From assembly GCA_900556395.1 (NCBI GenBank), contig USOQ01000039.1, positions 1 through 25,511 on the forward strand: a stretch of 25,511 nt of DNA, in the 5' to 3' direction. The translations under genes and the position numbers were made by a program. The notes under the pieces are model-generated. The model saw only the letters and a list, made by a program, of their open reading frames with translations, was not told where the DNA came from and ran no database searches. Numbering within the stretch: position 1 is the first letter of the stretch; the number at the start of each line of letters is the position of its first letter. The stretch comes from Candidatus Segatella caccae (GTDB lineage: Bacteria; Bacteroidota; Bacteroidia; Bacteroidales; Bacteroidaceae). Shown piece after piece: positions 1 through 7,260 of this stretch.

Positions 1-55
1 ACCAACGACCCCGAGATTACAAATCACGTGCTCTGGCCAACTGAGCTAAAGAGGC
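1..55 (-). tRNA. tRNA-Thr (anticodon TGT), 3' part cut off by the window edge
   Basis: Read on the minus strand from 55, the sequence starts with the acceptor strand GCCTCTT, then TA, a D arm GCTC/GAGC around AGTTGGCCA, and a seven-base anticodon loop TTTGTAA with anticodon TGT (plus-strand positions 19-21, ACA), which reads ACA threonine codons. The anticodon stem is CGTGA/TCTCG with one T-T mismatch. The T arm is only partly present because the gene runs off position 1. A promoter lies at 109-139, so the tRNA has its own start of transcription and may also receive read-through from hpf. I recall that in Bacteroidales a tRNA cluster at this place usually leads into tuf-secE-nusG; that part is outside the window. 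Confidence 0.9.
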
Positions 56-61
56 AAATCC

Positions 62-111
62 TTGCAGCCGTTTTCCGGCTATAAAAGGAAGCTGTTGTAA
101 AACGGCTGCAA
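62..111. repeat. 13-bp perfect inverted repeat in the tRNA-Thr leader
   Basis: TTGCAGCCGTTTT at 62-74 is exactly complementary to AAAACGGCTGCAA at 99-111, with a 24-nt spacer. The right arm shares three bases with the -7 box at 109-116 and the left arm ends 7 nt before the tRNA 5' end. It could be a leader hairpin, a processing signal or a DNA operator; the sequence does not decide this. Confidence 0.7.
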
Positions 112-139
112 AGATACGACTATTTTTTTGAACCACCAA
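109..139 (-). promoter_or_regulatory. Promoter of tRNA-Thr
   Basis: On the minus strand TTG (137-139) is followed after 20 nt by TATCTTTG (109-116), matching the Bacteroidetes -33 TTG and -7 TAnnTTTG consensus. The bases after the -33 are TTGGTGGTT, resembling the rpsU and xerC promoters. Confidence 0.8.
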
Positions 140-156
140 AATTTTTCGTCATTTTT

Positions 157-456
157 TTAGTGATTGCGCATTTTTTCTTTAAATTTGGTCAATTGAACCT
201 TCATGGCATCCACTGTCAAATCTATACCTTCCTCAAAAGTGTCGCATACTTTCTCGACAAAGAGTTTAGATCCAGGAACTGCAACCTCCAGCTGAACCTC
301 TTTATTCATAGCTGTGGCAGGCTTTACGACCTTTAATTGCACCTCTACTTTCTGTATATCTTCATAAGTTTTCTCTAACTTGGCGACTTTCTTTTCGATA
401 AACGCCTGTAACTTCTCGGTAGCATCGAAGTGAATCGACTGAATCTTAATTTCCAT
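157..456 (-). CDS. hpf: Ribosome hibernation promotion factor, HPF/RaiA family (short form)
   Basis: Encodes about 99 residues beginning MEIKIQSIHFDA, the standard start of the short HPF/YfiA family. These proteins bind the decoding centre of the 30S subunit and promote inactive 100S/70S ribosomes in stationary phase. The protein has the beta-alpha-beta-beta-beta-alpha layout expected: a basic helix after FDATEKLQAFIEKKVAKLEK and a second helix near the C terminus (TVDAMKVQLTKFKEKM). Long HPF forms have an extra C-terminal dimerisation domain, which is absent here. An in-frame ATG at 468 exists, but GGAGGT (461-466) lies inside that extension and 4 nt before the ATG at 456, so 456 is preferred. 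It follows xerC by 23 nt, so the two are probably co-transcribed. Family assignment is secure. Confidence 0.93.
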   Translation of the reverse strand: MEIKIQSIHFDATEKLQAFIEKKVAKLEKTYEDIQKVEVQLKVVKPATAMNKEVQLEVAVPGSKLFVEKVCDTFEEGIDLTVDAMKVQLTKFKEKMRNH

Positions 457-460
457 AGTG

Positions 461-466
461 ACCTCC
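461..466 (-). promoter_or_regulatory. Strong Shine-Dalgarno that decides the hpf start
   Basis: GGAGGT on the minus strand, separated by CACT from the ATG at 456. Most other genes in the window have no Shine-Dalgarno, as usual for Bacteroidetes, so this perfect anti-16S match is unusual. Confidence 0.75.
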
Positions 467-479
467 ATTTTTTAAAAGG

Positions 480-1361
480 TTACGCCCTTGGGTGGGCTTC
501 TGTATACACTCGCTTCAACTGCTCAAAGGTCGTATGCGTATAAATCTCCGTTGTAGAGAGGCGCGAATGACCAAGCAATTGTTTTAAACTTTCGATATCT
601 GCCCCATGATTTAACATAGCCGTTGCAAAGGTATGCCTAAGCACGTGCGGGCTTTTTTTCTTCAACGAGCAAAACCTGGCGAGGTTTTCTTTTACGATGC
701 GCCGTACCATTTCCGGGCCTATGCGCGAACCTGCTTCGGAGACCAACAGAGCTTGCGTCTTACGACTCACGCTCCTATTTCGCTCTTCCACATATTCTTT
801 TATCGTGGATTTCAGCTCGTTGCCAAAGGGAATAACGCGTTGCTTATTACCTTTACCTGTAACCTTAATGTACTTTTCCATCAAGTTGACTGCTTCATCA
901 TCCAAGCCTACAAGTTCAGACAGGCGAACACCCGTCTCGTAGAACATCATGATTATCAAACGATCCCGAAGGCCTTCAAATCCATCTCCCCAAACCTGCT
1001 TATCAAGCAAAGCGTTCATCTCGTTCTCTTTCAAGAACTGAGGGAGCGGCCGACTGCGCTTCGGGCTCAAGATAGCATGAGCTGGATCCGAGGTAACCAT
1101 TCCTCTTACGAGAGCAAACTTAAAGAAGCCTTTCACTGCACTAAGACGTCTTGCTACCGTACTGGGGCCATTCCCCTTATCGACCATAGCTTCCATCCAG
1201 TCGCGAATAATGTCAGCATCAATGGTTTCCCACGTTAAGCCTTCATCCTTCTTCAAGAAATACGCTTCGAATGTATACAAATCATCCGCGTAGCTCGATA
1301 TTGTCCTCGGAGACCTATTAAGTTCCTGAGACATGTAATCGAGGAATTCTTTGACAGTCAT
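480..1361 (-). CDS. xerC: XerC/XerD-type tyrosine recombinase
   Basis: A 293-residue tyrosine recombinase, the usual size for XerC/XerD. It has an N-terminal SAM-like core-binding domain (about 1-90) and a C-terminal catalytic domain. The full catalytic set is visible: R146 (ETGVRLSEL), K170 (TGKGNK), H239 and R242 (HVLRHTFAT), H265 (LLGHSRLSTT) and nucleophile Y274 (TEIYTH). These enzymes resolve chromosome dimers at dif sites with FtsK. The chromosomal context between rpsU and hpf, with no attachment-site duplication, excision gene or phage genes, argues for the housekeeping recombinase and not a mobile-element integrase. XerC and XerD cannot be told apart with certainty from sequence alone. 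It has its own promoter at 1392-1423. Confidence 0.9.
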   Translation of the reverse strand: MTVKEFLDYMSQELNRSPRTISSYADDLYTFEAYFLKKDEGLTWETIDADIIRDWMEAMVDKGNGPSTVARRLSAVKGFFKFALVRGMVTSDPAHAILSPKRSRPLPQFLKENEMNALLDKQVWGDGFEGLRDRLIIMMFYETGVRLSELVGLDDEAVNLMEKYIKVTGKGNKQRVIPFGNELKSTIKEYVEERNRSVSRKTQALLVSEAGSRIGPEMVRRIVKENLARFCSLKKKSPHVLRHTFATAMLNHGADIESLKQLLGHSRLSTTEIYTHTTFEQLKRVYTEAHPRA

Positions 1362-1391
1362 TTTGCGTTACTCATTACCTTTAATCGGCAA

Positions 1392-1423
1392 CGAAAATAC
1401 GAAAATTAATTTAAACTACCAAA
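1392..1423 (-). promoter_or_regulatory. Promoter of xerC-hpf
   Basis: TTTG (1420-1423) and TATTTTCG (1392-1399) are 20 nt apart on the minus strand, close to the Bacteroidetes consensus but with C in place of the last T of TTTG. The -33 is extended as TTTGGTAGTTT. Confidence 0.65.
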
Positions 1424-1444
1424 TTTTTTGAGGTTTTTTTGCTA

Positions 1445-1636
1445 TTATTCCTCGTTTGCGCGCAACTGCTGTACGTAGATAGCGTGTTCCATCTTGAGAC
1501 GCTTCAAAACAGAAGGCTTGTCATACTGCTGACGAGCGCGAAGCTCCTTTACAATGCCTGTCTTTTCGAACTTTCTCTTAAACTTCTTGAGAGCTCTCTC
1601 GATGTTCTCACCGTCTTTAACTGGTACAATAATCAT
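1445..1636 (-). CDS. rpsU: 30S ribosomal protein bS21
   Basis: Encodes 63 residues starting MIIVPVKDGENIERALKKFK, the diagnostic bS21 N terminus, with the basic helical middle (KRKFEKTGIVKELRARQQYD) and the KRLKMEHA tail typical of Bacteroidetes. bS21 sits on the 30S platform next to bS18 and bS6. In Bacteroidetes it contributes to sequestering the 3' end of 16S rRNA, which explains the rarity of Shine-Dalgarno use. No Shine-Dalgarno precedes this ATG; the upstream 20 nt are A-rich. It has its own promoter (1713-1743), a leader of about 70 nt with a possible hairpin (1682-1706), and is followed after 83 nt by xerC with a separate promoter. Confidence 0.97.
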   Translation of the reverse strand: MIIVPVKDGENIERALKKFKRKFEKTGIVKELRARQQYDKPSVLKRLKMEHAIYVQQLRANEE

Positions 1637-1712
1637 TTTTTTGCTTTTAATTTATTATGTTAAACTTATGTTGTTCTCAGTCAAATGGGCATAGCGCCAC
1701 GATTTGCGGGTG

Positions 1713-1743
1713 CAAAATTACGCTTTATTTATCAAACTACCAA
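1713..1743 (-). promoter_or_regulatory. Promoter of rpsU
   Basis: TTG (1741-1743) and TAATTTTG (1713-1720) are 20 nt apart on the minus strand, an exact match to the Bacteroidetes consensus. The -33 is extended as TTGGTAGTTT. Confidence 0.85.
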
Positions 1744-1773
1744 GATTTTACACGTTTTTTTGCTCTAAATTGT

Positions 1774-3570
1774 TCATTTTAGCGACTTTGTAGCTTCCCG
1801 AAGCCAGTTTTTATCTTCTTCATCAAGCCAGGGTGATAATTTTTCGAATACGAGCTGATGATACACATTAAGCCAATTCTTTTCTTCTTCTGTCAACAAC
1901 AATACATCTATGGGTGCCGTGTCTATTGGACAGAGCGTAAGGGATTCCATCTGAAGAAATTTACCCATTTCCGTTTGCATATAGTCTTTGACAAGAAGCG
2001 TATTCTCTATACGGACACCAAACTCGCCAGCGAGATAAATACCAGGCTCATCAGTAACAGTCATACCTGACCTAAGGGGTGTAGGCTTCCATTCCATTCG
2101 AATTTGATGAGGTCCTTCGTGAACACTAAGATAGGATCCCACCCCATGTCCGGTACCATGAAGATAGTTGAGTCCTGCTCGCCAGAGGCAAGCACGCCCT
2201 ACAGCATCAAGCTGAGTTCCAGAAGCTCCATCCGGGAATTTAACGAGTTCCATCTGTATGTGCGCCTTTAAGACAAGTGTATAGATATATTTTATCCGCT
2301 CACTAACGGGTCCAAGCGCTATCGTACGGGTGATATCGGTAGTGCCATCCTGATACTGAGCACCAGAATCAATAAGAATCAAACCTTCTGGACGCAAGAC
2401 AGCATCTGTCTGCGGTGTAGCTTCATAATGCACAATGGCTCCATGTTCTTGATAACCTGCAATGGTATCGAAAGAAAGACCACGAAAATATTCTTGCTCA
2501 GCACGAAGAGATGTAAGTTTTTCATTGATAGACATTTCAGTCTGTCCTCCCTGCTCCACTGCGGGTTTTAACCAACGCAGAAACTTAACCATGGCCACCC
2601 CATCGCGCAGCATGGCACTACGAAAGCCCGCAATCTCTGATTGATTTTTAATAGCCTTCATGGCTGGGATTGGAGAAGTGAAAGAAACTATCTCACGACA
2701 TTTCACGGTTTTCCATAAACGGTAACTCGTTTCATCGCCATCAAGGAGAATGTTATACTCAGAATAATTTCGCAGGCCTTCTTCCACCTTATTATATTTA
2801 TATAGTGAGACGCCATTACCCACTAAATAATCCTTCACGGCGGGTGTCAATTTTTCTTCATCAACAAAAAGAGACACCTTATCAGAAGCTATCAGCAAAT
2901 AACTAACAAAGACGGGCACACAATGCACATCACTGCCACGAAGGTTGAGCGTCCATGCGATGTCATCGAGAGCAGAGACAAGCATACCATCAGCATGAAG
3001 TTCTCGAAGAGCCGTACGAATGCGAGACAATTTAGACTGGAAGGATTCACCAGCAAACTCTAATGGTTGAATCTCTACAGGATTAACAGGTATAGAAGGA
3101 CGATCTTTCCAAATCACTTCAAGAGGATCGAAATTGGTACGCACAGTAATACCTGCAGCCTTGCGAAGTTCATCTACCAAAGCCTGCGTATCATGAAAGG
3201 AGTTAACCATTCCGTCAAGCCCCACTTCGGGCGATTCAACATCAGCCAACTGCTCTATAAGCCACTGACCTATGGTGGGAGTACCTTCTACGCGAAGTTT
3301 CATCAACTGATATTCTGTACCTTGCAACTGTTGTTCTGCTGCTAAGAAGTAACGCGAGTCTGTCCACAAAGCCGCCCTATCAAGGGTCACCACCGCCGTT
3401 CCTGCAGAACCATCGAAACCCGATATCCACTCGCGTCCCTGCCAGTGCGAAGCTACATACTCACTCTGATGTGCATCGGTGCTCGGGAAGATAAAAGCAG
3501 CAAGCTTTTCACGTCTCATCACCTCTCTCAAGTCATCCAATCTTTGTTTTATTTTATCTACCATATCCAT
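1774..3570 (-). CDS. Aminopeptidase P family protein (Xaa-Pro aminopeptidase, M24B)
   Basis: A 598-residue protein of the large three-domain aminopeptidase P type. Two creatinase-like N-terminal domains (about 8-150 and 175-300) precede a pita-bread catalytic domain (about 310-530) and a C-terminal extension. The five metal ligands are all present: D401 (LIDSGA), D412 (TTDITR), H475 (GTGHGVG), E508 (TDEPGIY) and E522 (RIENT). These enzymes remove an N-terminal residue preceding proline in the cytoplasm, usually with two Mn2+ ions. There is no signal peptide. Start codons at 3570 and 3564 are both possible; the promoter at 3590-3621 leaves a short leader for either. It is divergent from mdh. 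The family is secure, the exact substrate range is not. Confidence 0.93.
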   Translation of the reverse strand: MDMVDKIKQRLDDLREVMRREKLAAFIFPSTDAHQSEYVASHWQGREWISGFDGSAGTAVVTLDRAALWTDSRYFLAAEQQLQGTEYQLMKLRVEGTPTIGQWLIEQLADVESPEVGLDGMVNSFHDTQALVDELRKAAGITVRTNFDPLEVIWKDRPSIPVNPVEIQPLEFAGESFQSKLSRIRTALRELHADGMLVSALDDIAWTLNLRGSDVHCVPVFVSYLLIASDKVSLFVDEEKLTPAVKDYLVGNGVSLYKYNKVEEGLRNYSEYNILLDGDETSYRLWKTVKCREIVSFTSPIPAMKAIKNQSEIAGFRSAMLRDGVAMVKFLRWLKPAVEQGGQTEMSINEKLTSLRAEQEYFRGLSFDTIAGYQEHGAIVHYEATPQTDAVLRPEGLILIDSGAQYQDGTTDITRTIALGPVSERIKYIYTLVLKAHIQMELVKFPDGASGTQLDAVGRACLWRAGLNYLHGTGHGVGSYLSVHEGPHQIRMEWKPTPLRSGMTVTDEPGIYLAGEFGVRIENTLLVKDYMQTEMGKFLQMESLTLCPIDTAPIDVLLLTEEEKNWLNVYHQLVFEKLSPWLDEEDKNWLREATKSLK

Positions 3571-3589
3571 AATTGCTAAATAGAGATTA

Positions 3590-3621
3590 CAAAGATAAAC
3601 ATTTTAAGAAATAATCACAAA
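3590..3621 (-). promoter_or_regulatory. Promoter of the aminopeptidase P gene
   Basis: TTTG (3618-3621) and TATCTTTG (3590-3597) are exactly 20 nt apart on the minus strand, a perfect Bacteroidetes -33/-7 pair. Confidence 0.85.
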
Positions 3622-3636
3622 TTTAAGCGTAAAATA

Positions 3637-3669
3637 TTGCACGATTTACATTACTTTTTAGTAATTTTG
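3637..3669 (+). promoter_or_regulatory. Promoter of mdh
   Basis: TTG (3637-3639) and TAATTTTG (3662-3669) are 22 nt apart on the plus strand. The predicted transcript has a leader of roughly 90 nt before the ATG at 3765. Confidence 0.75.
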
Positions 3670-3764
3670 CGGGCGAAAAAGAAAAAGGCACAAAGAGAAA
3701 GTGCCCTAAGTTCAGTCAAAACATTTCAACAGAAATTATAAACATTTTAAAACATATTGTAGTT

Positions 3765-4757
3765 ATGGAATTTTTAAGTAATGACAAGCTTTTGATCGTC
3801 GGTGCAGGCGGTATGATTGGTTCTAACATGGTACAGAGCGCTTTGATGCTCGGCCTTACCCCCAACATTTGTCTTTATGACATCTATGAGCCAGGTGTTC
3901 ATGGTGTATTCGATGAGATTCAGCAGTGCGCTTTCCCTGGTGTAAACGTAACTTACACCGTAAACCCAGAGGAAGCTTTCACAGGTGCTAAATATATCAT
4001 TTCTTCTGGTGGTGCTCCTCGTAAGGAGGGTATGACTCGTGAGGATCTTCTTAAGGGTAACTGCAAGATTGCTGCAGAATTTGGTGACAACATCAAGAAG
4101 TACTGCCCAGAGGTTGAGCACGTAGTTGTTATCTTCAACCCAGCTGACGTAACAGCTTTGACAGCATTGATTCACTCAGGTTTGAAGCCAAACCAGTTGA
4201 CATCACTCGCAGCTCTCGATTCTACTCGTTTGCAGCAGGCTTTGGCTCTCGAGTTCGGCGTACAGCAGGACAAGGTGACAGGTGCTCACACCTATGGTGG
4301 TCATGGCGAGCAGATGGCAGTATTTGCTTCTCAGGTTAAGGTTGACGGCAAGCCATTGGCAGAGATGGGTCTTTCAGACGAGCGTTGGGAAGAGATTAAG
4401 CACCACACAGTACAGGGTGGTTCTAACATCATCAAGTTGCGTGGTCGTTCTTCATTCCAGAGCCCAGCTTACAACGCAGTGAAGATGATTGAAGCTGCTA
4501 TGGGTGGTGAGAAGTTCACCTTGCCAGCAGGTTGCTATGTAAACCATGACAAGCTCGGTTTCAAGAACGTAATGATGGCTATGCCTACTACTATCGACAA
4601 GACTGGTGTTCACTTCACAGAGCCTACTGGTACTGAGGAAGAGCTCGCAAGCCTCGCTAAGTCTTACGAGCACCTTTGCAAGATGCGCGACGAGATCGTT
4701 GAGTTGGGCATCGTTCCTGCTGTAGATGAGTGGAAAGAGATGAATCCAAACTTGTAA
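3765..4757 (+). CDS. mdh: Malate dehydrogenase (NAD-dependent, LDH/MDH fold)
   Basis: A 330-residue member of the lactate/malate dehydrogenase family. The dinucleotide motif GAGGMIG is at 13-19, with D39 at the end of the second strand (LYDIYE), the position that favours NAD. Substrate arginines are R86 (GAPRKEG) and R92 (MTRED); the catalytic pair is D152 with R155 (LDSTR) and H180 (GGHGE). It interconverts malate and oxaloacetate in the cytoplasm, in the TCA branch that Bacteroidales use reductively toward succinate and propionate. Arginine against the substrate carboxylate fits MDH better than LDH. The codons are strongly biased to GGT, GCT and AAG, unlike the neighbouring genes, suggesting high expression. 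It appears monocistronic: own promoter upstream and a long hairpin at 4783-4823. Confidence 0.95.
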   Translation: MEFLSNDKLLIVGAGGMIGSNMVQSALMLGLTPNICLYDIYEPGVHGVFDEIQQCAFPGVNVTYTVNPEEAFTGAKYIISSGGAPRKEGMTREDLLKGNCKIAAEFGDNIKKYCPEVEHVVVIFNPADVTALTALIHSGLKPNQLTSLAALDSTRLQQALALEFGVQQDKVTGAHTYGGHGEQMAVFASQVKVDGKPLAEMGLSDERWEEIKHHTVQGGSNIIKLRGRSSFQSPAYNAVKMIEAAMGGEKFTLPAGCYVNHDKLGFKNVMMAMPTTIDKTGVHFTEPTGTEEELASLAKSYEHLCKMRDEIVELGIVPAVDEWKEMNPNL

Positions 4758-4782
4758 ATTTCGATTTCACATTTTAATAATG

Positions 4783-4823
4783 TTAAGGCCGAACATAAGA
4801 TTTTTCTTATGATTCGGCCTTAA
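4783..4823 (+). terminator. Hairpin after mdh, probable terminator
   Basis: TTAAGGCCGAA plus CATAAG pairs with CTTATG plus TTCGGCCTTAA, with one bulged A and a loop ATTTTT. The stem is 17 bp. The bases after it are only partly T-rich, so it may also act as a 3' stabiliser of the mdh mRNA. Confidence 0.65.
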
Positions 4824-4969
4824 TCATATCCCCCCAATGACAAAATACAGAAGTTTTCCCCTCTACAGATGGCTCAACATTTACCCCAAACCTACAGCAA
4901 TAGACTGACATCGGGAATATCGATACTTTTTTCTGGCATATAGATAAACCTTATTTGCTACATTTTTTG

Positions 4970-4977
4970 TAATTTTG
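4970..4977 (+). promoter_or_regulatory. Probable -7 element for the DUF3737 gene
   Basis: TAATTTTG matches TAnnTTTG and lies 34 nt before the ATG at 5012. No convincing TTG is found at the normal -33 distance. Confidence 0.5.
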
Positions 4978-5011
4978 CAAACGGTATAAATATAATAAGG
5001 TAAGACAGACA

Positions 5012-5866
5012 ATGAAAAAGATTGAAAACCAAACATTCGGAGGCGAGCGCCCCCTCTTCGGAGAGAACGACATACTATTGAATGGCATCACGATAACAGA
5101 TGGCGAATCGGGCATCAAATGCTGCAACAACATCACGTGCCAAAATTCCAAGTTCTACGGCAAATATCCATGGTGGCATGTCAATGGATCGCTCATTACC
5201 GATTGTTACTTTGCTCCTGAAAGTCGTTCGGCCATCTGGTATTCCGACAACATGGTGATGCGTCGCTGTACGATTGACGGTCCTAAGTTCTTTCGCGAGA
5301 TGAACAATCTTGAACTCGAAGACGTGGTTATCACCGATGCTGATGAAACTTTCTGGAAGGTAAATGGTATCAAAATGAGAAACATAAAGCTTCACGAGGG
5401 CACCTACCCTTTTATGTTCTCAAATAATATCTATGTAGATGGACTCGTATGCGACTCCAAATACGTTTTCCAGTACTGCCACCATGTGGAAGTTCACAAC
5501 GCTCGCATCACCACCAAAGACAGTTTTTGGGAGTGTGAGGATGTAACCGTATACGACTCTGAGCTTAATGGCGAATACCTGGCATGGCATAGCAAGAATG
5601 TCAAGCTCGTGCGATGCCATATCAGTGGAGAACAACCGCTCTGCTACATGGACCATGTAACACTCATCGACTGCACCTTCGACGAAGGTTGCGACCGCGC
5701 CTTTGAAGACTGCACCAATATTGATGCCCACATCTCGGGGAGCATCACCAATATTAAGAATCCTATTTCAGGACGTATTGAGGCCGACGAGGTAAAAAGT
5801 ATCACCTACAACGAGTTTGCTAAGGCACCTAAGGGAGCATGTGAAATTATCGACCATTCGAAATAG
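5012..5866 (+). CDS. DUF3737 family beta-helix protein
   Basis: A 284-residue protein that I recognise as DUF3737. It begins MKKIENQTFGGERPLF and then consists of about ten imperfect repeats of 18-22 residues (roughly 35-240). Each has the pattern of a right-handed beta-helix coil: a hydrophobic strand, a C or N at the turn, then G or D and an aromatic, for example NGSLITDCYF, SDNMVMRRCTI, SKNVKLVRCHIS and MDHVTLIDCTFD. Aromatic positions (WW, IWY, TFWK, AWH) recur and could line a face. There is no signal peptide, so it is probably cytoplasmic. The family's activity is not known to me; sugar binding is suggested only by the fold. It lies 112 nt before a MalY/PatB enzyme on the same strand with no terminator between, so they are likely co-transcribed. 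Confidence 0.85.
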   Translation: MKKIENQTFGGERPLFGENDILLNGITITDGESGIKCCNNITCQNSKFYGKYPWWHVNGSLITDCYFAPESRSAIWYSDNMVMRRCTIDGPKFFREMNNLELEDVVITDADETFWKVNGIKMRNIKLHEGTYPFMFSNNIYVDGLVCDSKYVFQYCHHVEVHNARITTKDSFWECEDVTVYDSELNGEYLAWHSKNVKLVRCHISGEQPLCYMDHVTLIDCTFDEGCDRAFEDCTNIDAHISGSITNIKNPISGRIEADEVKSITYNEFAKAPKGACEIIDHSK

Positions 5867-5978
5867 CAGAAGCATTCATTGCGATTCTGAGTTCCCTTAA
5901 ACAAAATAAGCATTGCCATTAAGGAAAAAGAGATTTATCCTACGAGCAATGAAGAAATAACATAGATAGAAAACAAAT

Positions 5979-7178
5979 ATGAAATACAATTTTGACGAAA
6001 TCATCGAACGTCGCGGTACTAATTCCTATAAATGGGATCTGGTAAAGGAAGACGGCGTTATTCCTATGTGGGTGGCAGACATGGACTTCCAAACAGCCCC
6101 TTGCATCATCGAAGCCCTGCAGAAGCGTGTGGCTCACGGCATCTTCGGTTACACCCTTGTTCCCAACTCTTACTACGAGGCCATCATCAGCTGGTTCTCG
6201 CGTCGCCACCAGTGGAACATACAGAAAGACTGGATTCTCTACACAACGGGCGTAGTGCCAGCCATATCATGCTGCCTCAAAGCCATCTGTATGCCTGGCG
6301 AAAAGGTCATCGTACAGACTCCCGTATACAACTGTTTTTTCTCATGTATCAAGAACTGCGGATGCGAGGTAGTAGAGAACGAGCTATGCCGTGTAGGAAA
6401 CAGCACCTACGAAATCGACTTCGAAGACTTCGAGAGACAATGTGCAGACGAAAAGACCACAGCATTCTTACTCTGCAATCCTCACAACCCTGCTGGACGC
6501 GTGTGGAAAAAAGAAGAATTAGAAAAGCTCAATGATATCTGTTTGCGACATGACGTCAAGGTCATCGCAGATGAAATACATTGTGAAATCGTTATGCCTG
6601 GCTATCAGTATATTCCTTTCGCCAGTATCAGTGAAGCCTGCCGCGACAACTGCGTAGTTCTCACCTCGCCTACCAAAGCATTCAACATCGCTGGATTACA
6701 GATTGCCAACATCATTTGCGCTGATGCCGCCTTGCGACGACGCATAGACAGAGCCATCAACATCCATGAGGTTTGCGATGTAAATCCCTTTGGTGTCATC
6801 GCCCTACAAGCAGCATACAACGAGGGAGAAGAGTGGCTCGACCAACTGAATAAATATCTCTACGACAACTACCAGGCTCTAAAAGAATTCTTTGCCACCG
6901 AGCTACCCCAAGTACGGGTCACAAGACTTGAAGGTACCTATCTCGTTTGGCTCGACATACTACCCTTCGAACTTTCCTCTGACGAAGCCTACCATTTGCT
7001 CATGCAAGACGGCAAGGTGTTTGTCAACAGTGGCACTATGTATGGTAGAAAAGCAGGTCAGGGATTCCTGCGCCTCAACATCGCCTGTCCTCGCAAGACC
7101 CTGATGCAGGGACTGATCCGTATCGCCAGAGTATTGAGTCAGTACGTGGAAGATGAAGACACAGGATGCCCTATGTAA
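5979..7178 (+). CDS. MalY/PatB-type PLP enzyme (putative cystathionine beta-lyase or aminotransferase)
   Basis: A 399-residue fold-type I PLP enzyme. The N terminus NFDEIIERRGTNSYKWD and the MWVADMDF motif (30-37) are diagnostic for the MalY/PatB group. PLP-site residues visible are N170 in NPHNPAGR, D198 in IADEIHCE, the Schiff-base lysine K233 in SPTKAFNIAG, and the carboxylate-binding R365 in FLRLN. Members cleave the C-S bond of cystathionine or cysteine, giving homocysteine or H2S plus pyruvate and ammonia; E. coli MalY also represses the maltose regulator MalT. Substrate cannot be fixed from the sequence. No TAnnTTTG box is seen in the 112-nt gap before it, which supports co-transcription with the DUF3737 gene. 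Confidence 0.88.
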   Translation: MKYNFDEIIERRGTNSYKWDLVKEDGVIPMWVADMDFQTAPCIIEALQKRVAHGIFGYTLVPNSYYEAIISWFSRRHQWNIQKDWILYTTGVVPAISCCLKAICMPGEKVIVQTPVYNCFFSCIKNCGCEVVENELCRVGNSTYEIDFEDFERQCADEKTTAFLLCNPHNPAGRVWKKEELEKLNDICLRHDVKVIADEIHCEIVMPGYQYIPFASISEACRDNCVVLTSPTKAFNIAGLQIANIICADAALRRRIDRAINIHEVCDVNPFGVIALQAAYNEGEEWLDQLNKYLYDNYQALKEFFATELPQVRVTRLEGTYLVWLDILPFELSSDEAYHLLMQDGKVFVNSGTMYGRKAGQGFLRLNIACPRKTLMQGLIRIARVLSQYVEDEDTGCPM

Positions 7179-7260
7179 TTTTGAGTGAAGAACGAAGTGT
7201 GAAGAATCAAAATGTTTTTTCGCACTTCATTCTATTAGAATATAGACAATTAAAATACAG

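Noticed and set aside
633..1238. A 201-codon plus-strand open frame
   Set aside because: Lies entirely within xerC on the other strand; composition and lack of recognisable motifs fit an antisense shadow of a conserved gene.
480..1361. xerC as a phage or integrative-element integrase
   Set aside because: No attachment-site duplication, excisionase or mobile genes nearby; it sits between rpsU and hpf in a core arrangement and has XerC/D size.
4783..4823. Riboswitch or attenuator for the DUF3737 gene
   Set aside because: A single long stem with one bulge next to the mdh stop codon and more than 140 nt before the next -7 box fits a 3'-end hairpin of mdh better.
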